Shown here piece after piece: positions 46,229 to 56,030 of a stretch of DNA of 64,000 bases; positions within the stretch are counted from its first letter, which is position 1, and each line of letters begins with the position of its first letter. The translations under genes and the position numbers were made by a program. Origin of the DNA: Winslowiella arboricola (GTDB lineage: Bacteria; Pseudomonadota; Gammaproteobacteria; Enterobacterales; Enterobacteriaceae); NCBI RefSeq assembly GCF_025527015.1, contig NZ_JAODIM010000040.1, positions 186,001 through 250,000 on the forward strand. Reading direction: 5' to 3'. Below the pieces are notes generated by a model. It had not been told where the DNA came from, searched no databases, and saw only the letters and a list, made by a program, of their open reading frames with translations.

Positions 46229-47467
46229 TCAGTACAACAAACGTGCGCGGGAAGTCCCCGGAATCGCCTTCATCAATTGCAGCGCTTTATCGGCCACATC
46301 CTGCGGCGCATCAATATCAATTACAACATAGCCCATCTGCGGGGTGGTTTGCAGGTACTGAGCGGCGATATTGATGCCCTGCTCGGCAAAAATCTGGTTA
46401 ATCGCCGTCAGCACGCCTGGACGGTTTTCATGGATATGCAGCAGACGGCTCACCGCAGCGCCATGCATTGGCAGCGACACTTCCGGGAAGTTAACCGCAG
46501 ACAGGGTTGAACCGTTGTCGGAGTATTTCGCCAGCTTGCCTGCCACTTCAATACCGATATTTTCCTGCGCTTCCTGAGTGGAACCACCGATATGCGGCGT
46601 CAGGATCACGTTATCAAATTCACACAGCGGCGAGTTAAACGGATCGGTATTGGTTGCCGGCTCTTCCGGGAACACGTCAATCGCCGCGCCCGCCAGATGT
46701 TTATTCGCCAGCACTTCACACAGCGCCGGAATATCCACCACGGTGCCGCGTGAGGCGTTAATCAGCAGCGAACCGGGCTTCATCAGCGCCAGCTCCTGCG
46801 CGCCCATCATATTCTGCGTGGAAGCGGTTTCCGGCACATGCAGGCTGACCACATCGCTCATATTCAGCAGGTCGGAGAGATGACGAACCTGAGTGGCGTT
46901 ACCCAGTGGCAATTTGTTCTCGATATCGTAGAAGAACACATGCATACCGAGGCTTTCCGCCAGCACGCCCAGCTGCATACCGATATGGCCGTAACCAATG
47001 ATACCCAGCTTTTTGCCACGCGCTTCGAAAGAACCCACCGCCAGCTTATTCCAGATGCCGCGATGGGCTTTGGCGTTAGCTTCAGGAATACCGCGCAGCA
47101 TCAGCAGCAGCTCGCCAATCACCAGTTCAGCCACGGATCGGGTATTGGAGAAAGGCGCGTTAAATACCGGGATCCCGCGTTTCGCCGCCGCATTCAGGTC
47201 CACCTGGTTGGTGCCGATGCAGAAGCAGCCCACCGCGACCAGTTTTTCCGCCGCAGCAAAAATCTCTTCGGTCAGTTGGGAACGCGAACGGATGCCGACG
47301 AAGTGCGCATCACGGATGGATTCCTTTAAAGAGTCGCTATCCAGCGCGCCTTTATGAAATTCGATATTGGTATAGCCTGACGCACGCAAATTTTCCAGCG
47401 CGCTCTGGTGAACACCTTCCACCAGCAGGAATTTAATCTTGTCTTTCTCCAGTGATACCTTTGCCAT
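46229..47467 (-). CDS. serA: D-3-phosphoglycerate dehydrogenase
   Basis: A 412-residue enzyme catalysing the first step of serine synthesis. The NAD-binding loop is GIIGYGHIGMQLG, with catalytic Arg/Glu/His in the hydroxyacid-dehydrogenase order (ASRGTVVD, the LTPHIGGST histidine). A C-terminal ACT domain (from about residue 335) binds serine for feedback control. Convergent with fau; rpiA lies upstream on the same strand. Confidence 0.96.
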   Translation of the reverse strand: MAKVSLEKDKIKFLLVEGVHQSALENLRASGYTNIEFHKGALDSDSLKESIRDAHFVGIRSRSQLTEEIFAAAEKLVAVGCFCIGTNQVDLNAAAKRGIPVFNAPFSNTRSVAELVIGELLLMLRGIPEANAKAHRGIWNKLAVGSFEARGKKLGIIGYGHIGMQLGVLAESLGMHVFFYDIENKLPLGNATQVRHLSDLLNMSDVVSLHVPETASTQNMMGAQELALMKPGSLLINASRGTVVDIPALCEVLANKHLAGAAIDVFPEEPATNTDPFNSPLCEFDNVILTPHIGGSTQEAQENIGIEVAGKLAKYSDNGSTLSAVNFPEVSLPMHGAAVSRLLHIHENRPGVLTAINQIFAEQGINIAAQYLQTTPQMGYVVIDIDAPQDVADKALQLMKAIPGTSRARLLY

Positions 47468-47781
47468 TTCCCGACCTTAGTTTGCAGACTTCAGATGTAA
47501 CTTAAGAGCTATTGGGCATCGCCGGTGATCTGTACCGATTACCGGGATATAAGCCAGCCTTCTGTCAAAATATCAAAAAATACGCGCGCAGCAATACAAA
47601 CGATTGCCTGCGCCTCAGCATGGCCACACGGGCAGGCAGAACAATGCGGCAGATTATAGCGATACCGTTCACCATCTCAGAACGATGGTGCAGCAGGCTG
47701 AAGTTATGTGACATAAGTCACCAAATTTGGCCTGCTGAAGAAAAGATATTTTTTTATGGTAAATAACGGCTGGCATACCGA
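47468..47781. other. 314-bp spacer between rpiA and serA
   Basis: This should contain the serA promoter. CAGCAGGC (47691-47698) and GCCTGCTG (47730-47737) form a distant inverted repeat around an AT-rich 31-bp stretch, possibly regulatory. I find no gene and no clear rpiA terminator. Confidence 0.45.
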
Positions 47782-48441
47782 TCAGTTATCGATAGTTTTG
47801 ACACCTGAAGCAGTACCGATTAACGCCACATCTGCGCCGCGGCTGGCAAACAGACCAACTGTCACCACCCCTGGCAGCGCATTAATCGCTTTTTCCAGCG
47901 CAATTGGCTCCAGAATCTGCAGATTATGCACGTCGAGAATAATGTTGCCGTTATCGGTCAGCACATTCTGACGATATTCAGGCAGACCGCCCAGCTTCAC
48001 CAGTTCACGCGCCACAAATGCGCGCGCCATCGGGATAACCTCCACCGGCAGCGGGAATTTACCCAGCACATCCACCTGCTTCGACTGATCGGCAATACAG
48101 ATAAACTTATCCGCCACCGCAGCGATAATTTTCTCGCGCGTCAGCGCCGCGCCGCCGCCCTTAATCATCTGCATCTGCGGGTTGATCTCATCGGCGCCAT
48201 CGACGTAGATTGATAACGCATCCACTTCATTCAGATCGAACACCTGGATACCTAAACTTTTCAGTCTGGCGGTGGAAGCGTCAGAGCTGGAAACGGCGCC
48301 TTCGATTTGATGTTTAATCGATCCGAGCGCATCAATAAAGTGTGCGGCGGTAGAGCCGGTGCCAACACCGACAATGGTTCCGGGTTGCACGTATTCGAGC
48401 GCTGCCCAACCGACTGCTTTTTTCAGTTCATCCTGCGTCAT
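47782..48441 (-). CDS. rpiA: Ribose-5-phosphate isomerase A
   Basis: A 219-residue enzyme interconverting ribose-5-phosphate and ribulose-5-phosphate. Signature blocks are [36 protein letters not shown] and [12 protein letters not shown], which hold the phosphate- and substrate-binding residues. It diverges from argP across 194 bp, as in E. coli. Confidence 0.96.
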   Translation of the reverse strand: MTQDELKKAVGWAALEYVQPGTIVGVGTGSTAAHFIDALGSIKHQIEGAVSSSDASTARLKSLGIQVFDLNEVDALSIYVDGADEINPQMQMIKGGGAALTREKIIAAVADKFICIADQSKQVDVLGKFPLPVEVIPMARAFVARELVKLGGLPEYRQNVLTDNGNIILDVHNLQILEPIALEKAINALPGVVTVGLFASRGADVALIGTASGVKTIDN

Positions 48442-48635
48442 GGTATGTTTAAAGCCTGTGCTGCTTCAGTGTGCAGCTAGTATAAAGCAAGCATCGCGCA
48501 AAATGTTCGGTTCTGATGTGTTCGATCGACAGGACTGGAAGCCAGTGCACAAAGTGATTGAAAAGTAAGGTCAGGGCAAACGCCAGTTTTTATGGCATAG
48601 TGCTGGCACCATCCCTGAAGGAGAAGACAACAATA

Positions 48636-49535
48636 ATGAAACGCCCGGACTACAGAACGCTTCAGGCGCTGGATGCGGTGATTCGTGAGCGTGGCTTCGA
48701 ACGTGCTGCGCAAAAGCTTTGCATTACCCAATCCGCGGTATCACAGCGGATTAAGCAGTTAGAGAATATGTTTGGCCAGCCGCTGCTGGTGCGAACCGTG
48801 CCGCCGCGCCCGACGGAACAGGGGCAGAAACTGCTGGCGCTGTTACATCAGGTTGAGCTGCTGGAAGAGGAGTGGCTGGGCGATGAACAGGGTGGCGCCA
48901 CCCCGCTGCTGCTGTCGCTGGCGGTCAACGCCGACAGTCTGGCGACCTGGCTGCTGCCAGCGCTGAAAACCGTGCTGACCGACTCGCCGGTGCGCCTGAA
49001 TTTGCAGGTGGAAGATGAGACCCGCACTCAGGAGCGTCTGCGTCGTGGTGAAGTGGTCGGTGCAGTGTCGATCCAGCCGCAGCCATTGCCAAGCTGTCTG
49101 GTCGATCAACTGGGTGCGCTGGACTATCTGTTTGTCGGCTCAAAAGAATTTGCCGATCGCTACTTCCCGAATGGCGTTACGCGCTCCGCGCTGCTGAAAG
49201 CACCGGCGGTCGCCTTTGATCATCTGGATGATATGCATCAGGCGTTTTTGCAGCAGAACTTCGATCTGTCGCCAGGCAGCGTGCCCTGCCATATTGTTAA
49301 CTCGTCGGAAGCCTTTGTGCAGCTGGCGCGTCAGGGATCGACCTGCTGTATGATCCCGCACCTGCAGATCGAGAAAGAGCTGGCCAGCGGTGAGCTGATT
49401 GATTTAACGCCGGGGTTGTTACAGCGCCGGATGCTTTACTGGCATCGCTTTGCGCCGGAGAGCCGTCTGATGCGCCGGGTAACCGACGCTCTGCTGGCCC
49501 ATGGTCATCGGGTACTGCGACAGGATACTGAATAG
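48636..49535 (+). CDS. argP: LysR-type regulator ArgP (IciA)
   Basis: A 299-residue regulator that activates argO in response to arginine (and is blocked by lysine). The winged helix is in [20 protein letters not shown], then [16 protein letters not shown] chose the ATG at 48636, aligned with E. coli ArgP; an open frame 26 codons longer is non-conserved. argO lies 0.9 kb away. A strong terminator follows directly. Confidence 0.95.
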   Translation: MKRPDYRTLQALDAVIRERGFERAAQKLCITQSAVSQRIKQLENMFGQPLLVRTVPPRPTEQGQKLLALLHQVELLEEEWLGDEQGGATPLLLSLAVNADSLATWLLPALKTVLTDSPVRLNLQVEDETRTQERLRRGEVVGAVSIQPQPLPSCLVDQLGALDYLFVGSKEFADRYFPNGVTRSALLKAPAVAFDHLDDMHQAFLQQNFDLSPGSVPCHIVNSSEAFVQLARQGSTCCMIPHLQIEKELASGELIDLTPGLLQRRMLYWHRFAPESRLMRRVTDALLAHGHRVLRQDTE

Positions 49536-49536
49536 T

Positions 49537-49567
49537 AAACAGGCCGGATTATCCGGCCTGTTTTTTT
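49537..49567. terminator. argP terminator (also faces yggE)
   Basis: Twelve-base arms (49537-49548 and 49552-49563) with a TTA loop are followed on the plus strand by TTTT. The stem core is CAGGCCGGA/TCCGGCCTG. It lies between convergent argP and yggE. Confidence 0.9.
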
Positions 49568-50294
49568 ACTGCTGGTTACGCTGAATCTCAAACACCACAT
49601 CAACCTGATCGTCGAAGTGAATGCTCTGCTGCTCGTAGGTCTGCTCAGCAGAGGTCATCGGCGCTGCATCGGCAGTTTTATACATCCGCGCCACCGGCAT
49701 CGGCTGATAGTTGGCGACATGGTAACGAATGCTGTAAACCGGCCCCAGCTTGGCGTTAAAGCCTTCAGCCAGCGCGGCGGCCTGCTTAGTCGCATTATCG
49801 ATTGCCGCTTTACGCGCCTGATTACGGTACTCATCCGGATGCGCCACACCCAGTTCGACTGAGCGGATCTCATTGAGACCAGACTTCAGCGCGCCATCAA
49901 GCAGGTCGTTGAGTTTATCCAGCTGACGTAGCGTCACCTGCACCTGACGCACCGCGCGATAACCCTTCAGTACCGATTTACCCTCTTTGGTATAATCGTA
50001 TTCTGGCTGGGTGCGCAGATTGGCCGCATCAATATCTTTCTTATCGATGCCGTTTTTTTGCAGCAGATCGAAGTACTGCGCCACACGGGTATCCGCCTGC
50101 TTCTTGGCCTCGGCGGCATCTTTCGATGATACATTCACCTCAATCGCCAGCGTGGCGATATCCGGCGAGGCATCGACGCTTGCCTGCCCGGAGGTAACCA
50201 CATGCGGGCCATTTGGCAACTCATCTGCCTGCACCGTTAAAGGCAGTGTTCCTGCGCCCATCATTGCGGCCAGAGCCAGCGCTTTCAATTTCAC
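49566..50294 (-). CDS. yggE: Periplasmic SIMPL-domain protein YggE
   Basis: A 242-residue secreted protein. A signal peptide (residues 1-23, cleavage after VQA) precedes a SIMPL/DUF541 domain (ATLAIEVNVSSKDAAEAKKQ). E. coli YggE has been linked to oxidative-stress tolerance; its molecular role is unclear. It lies between argP and argO as in E. coli. The stop codon overlaps the T-run of the terminator. Confidence 0.92.
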   Translation of the reverse strand: MKLKALALAAMMGAGTLPLTVQADELPNGPHVVTSGQASVDASPDIATLAIEVNVSSKDAAEAKKQADTRVAQYFDLLQKNGIDKKDIDAANLRTQPEYDYTKEGKSVLKGYRAVRQVQVTLRQLDKLNDLLDGALKSGLNEIRSVELGVAHPDEYRNQARKAAIDNATKQAAALAEGFNAKLGPVYSIRYHVANYQPMPVARMYKTADAAPMTSAEQTYEQQSIHFDDQVDVVFEIQRNQQ

Positions 50295-50400
50295 CTGAAG
50301 TCCTCCCTGAAGACATAGTAGTATTCTTACCAGAGTATCTTATCGTGATAATTGTCAACATACGTAATGCTCTTATAAACCCTGACGCCACACGCAGATA

Positions 50401-51024
50401 TCAGTTAAATCCCGCCATCCCCTGCTGCGCCAGCCTGAAGGCGATAAACCACATCACCAGCCCCACCAGCAGATTAATGATGCGCTGGGCTTTATGGGTG
50501 CTTAATCGCGGCGCCAGCCAGCTGGCCAGCAGCGCAAGGCCAAAGAACCACAGTATCGACGCGCTGATGGTGCCCAACGCAAACCAGTAGCGCGCTTCTG
50601 CCGGTAACTGTCCCCCGAGACTGCCCAGCACCACAAAGGTATCGAGCCAGACATGCGGATTCAGCCAGGTAACAGCCATCATGGTGGCGATAATCCGCCA
50701 GCGGCTCTGCTGTAACCGCGTAGCGGAAGCCAGCTCAATATTGCCACTGAATGCCGTGCGCAGCGCGCCCCAGCCATACCACAACAGAAACGCCACCCCG
50801 CCCCAGGTGACCAGATTCAGCAGCAGCGGCGACTGATTCAGCAACGCGCTACCGCCAAACACACCGGCGCAAATCAGCAGGATATCGCTCAGGGAGCAGA
50901 GACCGGCGGTCATCAGGTGATACTGGCGGCGGATGCCCTGATTCATCACAAAAGCATTTTGCGGGCCAAGCGGTAATATCAGTGCTGCACCTAAGGCAAC
51001 ACCCTGAAAGTAAATAGAAAACAC
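50401..51024 (-). CDS. argO: Arginine exporter ArgO
   Basis: A 207-residue LysE-family exporter with five or six membrane segments. The conserved [20 protein letters not shown] and [21 protein letters not shown] match E. coli ArgO. I chose the GTG at 51024 because AAGAGGA lies eight bases upstream and the product begins FSIYFQG like E. coli ArgO; the ATG at 51033 would touch that site. ArgP, encoded nearby, is its known activator. Confidence 0.92.
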   Translation of the reverse strand: MFSIYFQGVALGAALILPLGPQNAFVMNQGIRRQYHLMTAGLCSLSDILLICAGVFGGSALLNQSPLLLNLVTWGGVAFLLWYGWGALRTAFSGNIELASATRLQQSRWRIIATMMAVTWLNPHVWLDTFVVLGSLGGQLPAEARYWFALGTISASILWFFGLALLASWLAPRLSTHKAQRIINLLVGLVMWFIAFRLAQQGMAGFN

Positions 51025-51131
51025 CAGCAACATCCTCTTTGTCATCATGTTGCGGGCAAGTTTAACCTGGCAGAATTATTAGCGGAAATTGAAAGAATTA
51101 ATGCAGCATCAGATATGCTAATAGAGGAGAG

Positions 51132-51155
51132 CTGGCGGGTAAAGCAACCCGCCAG
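51132..51155 (-). terminator. Probable mscS terminator hairpin
   Basis: CTGGCGGGT (51132-51140) and ACCCGCCAG (51147-51155) form a 9-bp stem 12 bp past mscS. No T-run follows, so strength is uncertain. Confidence 0.5.
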
Positions 51156-51166
51156 TTGTGAAAGCC

Positions 51167-52045
51167 TTACTCAGCCGGAGCCTGCTCCTGCTGCTGAGGG
51201 GCCTTGTTGTGATGCAGATGCACATCCATCTGTGGGTAAGGAATGCCGATACCTTTACTATCCAGCGCCTTCTTAAAGTTCGCCAGCAGATCCCAGTAAA
51301 CATCCTGCAGATCGCCACTGTTGCTCCAGCAACGCACGACAAAGTTCAGCGAAGAGGCCGCCAGTTCATTCAGCCCGATCTGGATGCCACGATCTTTCAG
51401 CACGCGCTCATCCGCTTCCACCACATCGCGCAGCAGCTGTTTTACTTCATCAACATCCGCATCGTAAGCGACGCCAACAATAAACTCATTACGGCGCACC
51501 GGTTCGCGCGAGAAGTTAACAATATTACCGGCAATCACTTTACCGTTTGGCACCACCACCATTTTGCCATCAGCAGAACGCAGAGTGGTGGAGAAAATCT
51601 GCACGCTCAGCACGGTGCCCATCACGCCGCCAAGATCGACAAACTCACCGGTACGGAATGGACGGAAGGTGACCAGCAGTACGCCAGCCGCGAGGTTAGC
51701 CAGCGAGCCCTGCAACGCCAGACCCACCGCCAGACCGGCAGCACCGAGCACCGCGATAACGGAAGCGGTCTGCACCCCGACGCGTCCCAGCGCAGCAATC
51801 AGGGTAAAGGCGATTACACCATAGCGCACCATTGCCGACAGGAAGTCTGCTACCGTCGCATCAATACCGCGCGTCCGCAGCACTTTATTGACGCCATTAG
51901 AGATAATGCGCGCCACAATCATCCCGACGATAATGATCGCAATGGCGGCGACGATATTGACCGCATAGCTCAGCAGCAATGCCTGGTTACGCACCAGCCA
52001 GCCACCGGCGCTGTTGATGCCATTAAGCACGTTTAAATCTTCCAT
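51167..52045 (-). CDS. mscS: Small-conductance mechanosensitive channel
   Basis: A 292-residue heptameric channel that releases solutes on osmotic downshock. Three membrane segments; the third, pore-lining helix has the Gly/Ala pattern [20 protein letters not shown] with the downstream kink. The beta domain follows ([20 protein letters not shown]). The C-terminal tail is Gln-rich. It lies downstream of fbaA but behind its terminator. Confidence 0.96.
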   Translation of the reverse strand: MEDLNVLNGINSAGGWLVRNQALLLSYAVNIVAAIAIIIVGMIVARIISNGVNKVLRTRGIDATVADFLSAMVRYGVIAFTLIAALGRVGVQTASVIAVLGAAGLAVGLALQGSLANLAAGVLLVTFRPFRTGEFVDLGGVMGTVLSVQIFSTTLRSADGKMVVVPNGKVIAGNIVNFSREPVRRNEFIVGVAYDADVDEVKQLLRDVVEADERVLKDRGIQIGLNELAASSLNFVVRCWSNSGDLQDVYWDLLANFKKALDSKGIGIPYPQMDVHLHHNKAPQQQEQAPAE

Positions 52046-52192
52046 TTATCAGCCCTGTAGTAAATCCCCAGTGGGAAAAGACAAAATATTGCCAGAGCGA
52101 TCTGACAATCCACGCTACAAAGGGTAAACAAAAAAACTCACCTCTGCCAAATAACCGCAGAATTTCCTTACACTTTTCCGCCGATTGCCCAT

Positions 52193-52220
52193 AAAAAAAG
52201 GCCCCTTCAGGGCCTTTTTT
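52193..52220. terminator. fbaA terminator
   Basis: AAGGCCC and GGGCCTT arms (52198-52216) with a five-base loop are flanked by A- and T-runs on both sides, so it can work in either direction. It follows fbaA on the minus strand. Confidence 0.92.
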
Positions 52221-52239
52221 AATCAGTCGCGTTTAAAGA

Positions 52240-53319
52240 TTACAGAACGTCGATCGCGTTCAGTTCTTTAAATGCCTGCTCCAGACGCACAACCATTGAG
52301 GATTGTGCAGAACGCAGCCATACGCGTGGATCGTAGTATTTCTTGTTTGGCTTATCAGCGCCTTCCGGGTTACCCAGCTGCGTTTGCAGATAACCTTCGT
52401 TCTTTTTGTAGTACTGCAGGATGCCGTCCCAGTTTGCCCACTGAGTATCGGTATCAATGTTCATTTTCACTACGCCGTAGCTGATTGAATCTTTGATTTC
52501 CTGCGCAGAAGAACCGGAACCACCGTGGAAAACGAAATCCAGTGAGTTGTGCGGCAGGCCGTGTTTCTTGCTGACGTATTCCTGAGATTCTTTCAGGATA
52601 GTTGGGGTCAGCTTAACGTTGCCTGGCTTGTACACGCCGTGTACGTTACCGAAAGAGGCAGCGATAGTGAAACGCGGGCTGATGGCGTTCAGTTTTTCGT
52701 AAGCGTAATCAACGTCCTGCGGCTGGGTATACAGTGCAGATGCGTCCATATGGCTGTTATCAACGCCATCTTCTTCACCACCGGTACAGCCCAGTTCGAT
52801 TTCCAGCGTCATGTTGATTTTCGCCATGCGCGCCAGATACTTGCTGCTGATCTCGATATTTTCTTCCAGAGACTCTTCTGACAGGTCGATCATATGAGAA
52901 GAGAACAGAGGTTTACCGGTCGCAGCGAAATGTTTTTCACCGGCGTCCAGCAGACCGTCGATCCATGGCAGCAGTTTCTTCGCACAGTGGTCGGTATGCA
53001 GGATCACCGGCACGCCATACTGTTCAGCCATCTGATGCACATGATGCGCGCCAGAGATTGCGCCCTGAATTGCCGCAGCCTGTGGCACATCAGATTTAAA
53101 GCCTTTACCCGCGATAAACGCAGCACCGCCGTTAGAGAACTGGACGATAACCGGTGCTTTAACTTTGGCAGCAGCTTCCAGAACGGCGTTGATTGAGTCG
53201 GTGCCAATGCAGTTAACTGCTGGCAGTGCGAATTTGTTCTCTTTCGCTACCTGGAAAACTTTCTGTACGTCATCACCGGTGATAACGCCTGGTTTTACGA
53301 AATCAAAAATTTTAGACAT
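52240..53319 (-). CDS. fbaA: Fructose-bisphosphate aldolase, class II
   Basis: A 359-residue zinc aldolase of glycolysis and gluconeogenesis. The zinc-ligand region VILHTDHCAKKLLPWIDGLL, the block ELGCTGGEEDGVDN and the loop FHGGSGSSAQEI are typical. It lies 96 bp after pgk in the epd-pgk-fbaA cluster shared with E. coli. Confidence 0.97.
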   Translation of the reverse strand: MSKIFDFVKPGVITGDDVQKVFQVAKENKFALPAVNCIGTDSINAVLEAAAKVKAPVIVQFSNGGAAFIAGKGFKSDVPQAAAIQGAISGAHHVHQMAEQYGVPVILHTDHCAKKLLPWIDGLLDAGEKHFAATGKPLFSSHMIDLSEESLEENIEISSKYLARMAKINMTLEIELGCTGGEEDGVDNSHMDASALYTQPQDVDYAYEKLNAISPRFTIAASFGNVHGVYKPGNVKLTPTILKESQEYVSKKHGLPHNSLDFVFHGGSGSSAQEIKDSISYGVVKMNIDTDTQWANWDGILQYYKKNEGYLQTQLGNPEGADKPNKKYYDPRVWLRSAQSSMVVRLEQAFKELNAIDVL

Positions 53320-53415
53320 GCTATTTGTCCTGTTTCGTTGGCAGTATTAAAAAAGTTAGTTCAGCTTCGCCTGTATCAGACGACTACAGGCAGGGTACAC
53401 GCCCTGCCGTAAGCA

Positions 53416-54579
53416 TTACTGCTTAGCACGCTCTTCCAGCATGGCTACAGCTGGCAGTACTTTGCCTTCCACGAACTCCAGGAACGCGCCGCCGCCGGTA
53501 GAGATGTAGGAGATTTGATCTTCAATGCCGAACAGGTCAATCGCTGCAAGGGTGTCACCACCGCCAGCGATAGAGAATGCGTCGCTTTCAGCGATAGCTT
53601 TAGCGATGATTTCGGTGCCCTTACGGAAGTTAGGGAACTCGAACACGCCAACCGGGCCATTCCACAGAATGGTTTTGGCTTCTTTCAGCAGTTTCGCCAT
53701 CGCTTCTGCGGTTTCATCGCCGAAGTCCATAATCTCTTCATTATCCTGCACTTCGGAAACTTTTTTCACTGTTGAAGGTGCAGTTTCAGAGAATTCCGTA
53801 CCGACGCGGGAGTCAGTTGGCACCGGAATACCGAACTGATCGCGCAGGCCTTTGGCCGCTGCAACGAAGTCTGGCTCATACAGCGACTTACCGACATTGT
53901 TGTCGATAGCCACGAAGGTGTTAGCGATACCGCCGCCGACAATCACGGTGTCCGCGATTTTAACCAGCGAGTTCAGCACGTCGAATTTAGTGGAAACTTT
54001 AGAACCACCCACCACGGCAACCATTGGACGCGCAGGCGCTTTCAGCGCTTTACCCAGTGCTTCCAGTTCAGCGGCCAGCAGCGGGCCAGCACAGGCGACT
54101 GGCGCAAATTTGCCCACGCCGTGGGTGGATGCCTGGGCGCGGTGTGCGGTGCCGAAGGCATCCATCACATACACGTCACACAGAGCCGCGTATTTTTTTG
54201 ACAACGCTTCGTCGTCTTTCTTCTCGCCTTTGTTAAAGCGAACGTTTTCCAGCACCACCAGTTTGCCCGCGGTCAGCTCAACGCCATCGAGGTAATCTTT
54301 CGCGAGGGTGACATTATCGGCACCCAGTTTGTCTTTCAGGTAGTTAACAACCGGCAACAGAGAGAACTCTTCGTTGTATTCACCCTCGGTCGGACGACCC
54401 AGGTGAGACGTTACCATCACTTTCGCACCCTGCTTCAGGGCTTGTTCGATGGTCGGCAGAGAAGCGCGAATACGTGCATCAGACGTCACTTTCCCTTCTT
54501 TCACTGGCACGTTTAAATCCGAACGGATTAATACGCGTTTACCAGCAAGATCCAGATCGGTCATCTTAATTACAGACAT
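53416..54579 (-). CDS. pgk: Phosphoglycerate kinase
   Basis: A 387-residue two-domain glycolytic kinase. The N-terminal [20 protein letters not shown] and the hinge-side [12 protein letters not shown] are conserved, with the nucleotide-binding [13 protein letters not shown] and [14 protein letters not shown] in the C-terminal domain. Located between epd and fbaA. Confidence 0.97.
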   Translation of the reverse strand: MSVIKMTDLDLAGKRVLIRSDLNVPVKEGKVTSDARIRASLPTIEQALKQGAKVMVTSHLGRPTEGEYNEEFSLLPVVNYLKDKLGADNVTLAKDYLDGVELTAGKLVVLENVRFNKGEKKDDEALSKKYAALCDVYVMDAFGTAHRAQASTHGVGKFAPVACAGPLLAAELEALGKALKAPARPMVAVVGGSKVSTKFDVLNSLVKIADTVIVGGGIANTFVAIDNNVGKSLYEPDFVAAAKGLRDQFGIPVPTDSRVGTEFSETAPSTVKKVSEVQDNEEIMDFGDETAEAMAKLLKEAKTILWNGPVGVFEFPNFRKGTEIIAKAIAESDAFSIAGGGDTLAAIDLFGIEDQISYISTGGGAFLEFVEGKVLPAVAMLEERAKQ

Positions 54580-54630
54580 GGTGAACCCTCTCGTTGATTC
54601 TCATAAGTTTTGCCAGACGCAGACCGCGTC

Positions 54631-55650
54631 TTACCTGAAACCGCTTGCGGCCATCGCTAACGTGGTATCGAGCATCCGGTTAGCAAAGCCCCATTCGTTG
54701 TCGCACCAGACTAAGGTCTTAATCAGGTGCTGACCGCTGACCCGCGTCTGCGTGCCATCGACTATGGCACTGTGCGGATCATGGTTAAAATCAATAGAGA
54801 CTAACGGTAATTCCGTATAGTCAACTATACCACTAAATGCCCCTTCTGAGGCATTTTGCAGCAAGGCATTGACCTCGGATGCGCTGACAGCTTCGCGCAC
54901 ACTGACGCTTAAATCGATGGCCGTAACGTTAATCGTCGGCACACGTACCGCTATAGCTTCAAAGCGGTCGTTAAATTTCGGAAAAATACGGGTAATGCCA
55001 GCGGCAAGACGGGTATCAACCGGAATGATCGACTGACTGGCGGCACGGGTACGGCGCAAATCGGGATGATAGGCGTCGATAACTTGCTGATCGTGCATCG
55101 CCGAGTGGATGGTGGTAACGGTGCCGGATTCAATTTCGAAGGCATCATCCAGCAGCTTAATAATCGGAATTATGCAGTTAGTGGTGCAGGATGCATTGGA
55201 AACAATCCGGTCAGCAGGCCGCAGCGCTTGCTCATTGACGCCAAATACCACCGTGGCGTCAAGATCGTGCCCGCCAGGATGGGAAAACAGCACCTTCTTC
55301 GCGCCAGCCTGCAGATGCGCTTCGCCATCGGCACGGCTGCCATAAACCCCGGTGCAGTCGAGCACCACATCCACGTTCAGCTCGCGCCAGGGTAAATCAG
55401 CAATCGGCGCCAGATGCAGAATGCGAATAATGTCGTCACCGACCGTTAACAGGTCACGCTCCTGGCGCACATCCCAGGCGAAACGCCCGTGACTGGTGTC
55501 ATATTTCAGCAGATGCGCCATCCCCGTGGCATCGGCCAGCTCATTGATGGCAACCACGGTAATTTCAGCCCGACGCCCGGTTTCGTATAAAGCACGTAAC
55601 ACATTGCGCCCGATGCGCCCAAAGCCATTAATTGCTACACGAACGGTCAT
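54631..55650 (-). CDS. epd: Erythrose-4-phosphate dehydrogenase
   Basis: A 339-residue GAPDH-like enzyme that oxidises erythrose-4-phosphate in the route to pyridoxal phosphate. The Rossmann loop is [20 protein letters not shown] and the active cysteine is in [12 protein letters not shown]. The match to E. coli Epd and the place beside pgk separate it from GapA. Confidence 0.96.
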   Translation of the reverse strand: MTVRVAINGFGRIGRNVLRALYETGRRAEITVVAINELADATGMAHLLKYDTSHGRFAWDVRQERDLLTVGDDIIRILHLAPIADLPWRELNVDVVLDCTGVYGSRADGEAHLQAGAKKVLFSHPGGHDLDATVVFGVNEQALRPADRIVSNASCTTNCIIPIIKLLDDAFEIESGTVTTIHSAMHDQQVIDAYHPDLRRTRAASQSIIPVDTRLAAGITRIFPKFNDRFEAIAVRVPTINVTAIDLSVSVREAVSASEVNALLQNASEGAFSGIVDYTELPLVSIDFNHDPHSAIVDGTQTRVSGQHLIKTLVWCDNEWGFANRMLDTTLAMAASGFR

Positions 55651-56030
55651 AACACTCCTGCGTCAGAATTCACTGGTTAAACAGCCAATAGCCTGTGCCA
55701 GCCGTCTTAATTTGTACAGGGAATTCTCACTGCCTGAATTTTGTTACACAGTCTGGTACTCGCACCAACTGAAACGCTTCAGCCAGAGTAAATGAAGTAA
55801 GGAATAGCGGGAATGATTGTGATCAATAATGCTGCTCAATATTAGATCCACATCACAAAATCGAACAAAAAGCGGTTATTACAAAAGGAATAATCAGGGG
55901 GGAAGAGATAAAAAAAGGCGGCGATAAAGCCGTTATTACGGATGGTGCAAATCATGAACACGGGCGGCGATAACGCCGCCCCTACACAAAGCTATGCAGG
56001 GGTGGCGTTATCGCCACCCGTTACACACGA
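55651..56030. other. 380-bp spacer between tktA and epd with palindromic repeats
   Basis: The epd-proximal half (55651-55900) should hold the epd-pgk-fbaA promoter. Two adjacent palindromes of the GGGCGGCG family lie at about 55961-55983 and 55998-56020, the second with GGGTGGCG/CGCCACCC arms, next to the tktA stop codon. No gene seen. Confidence 0.7.
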
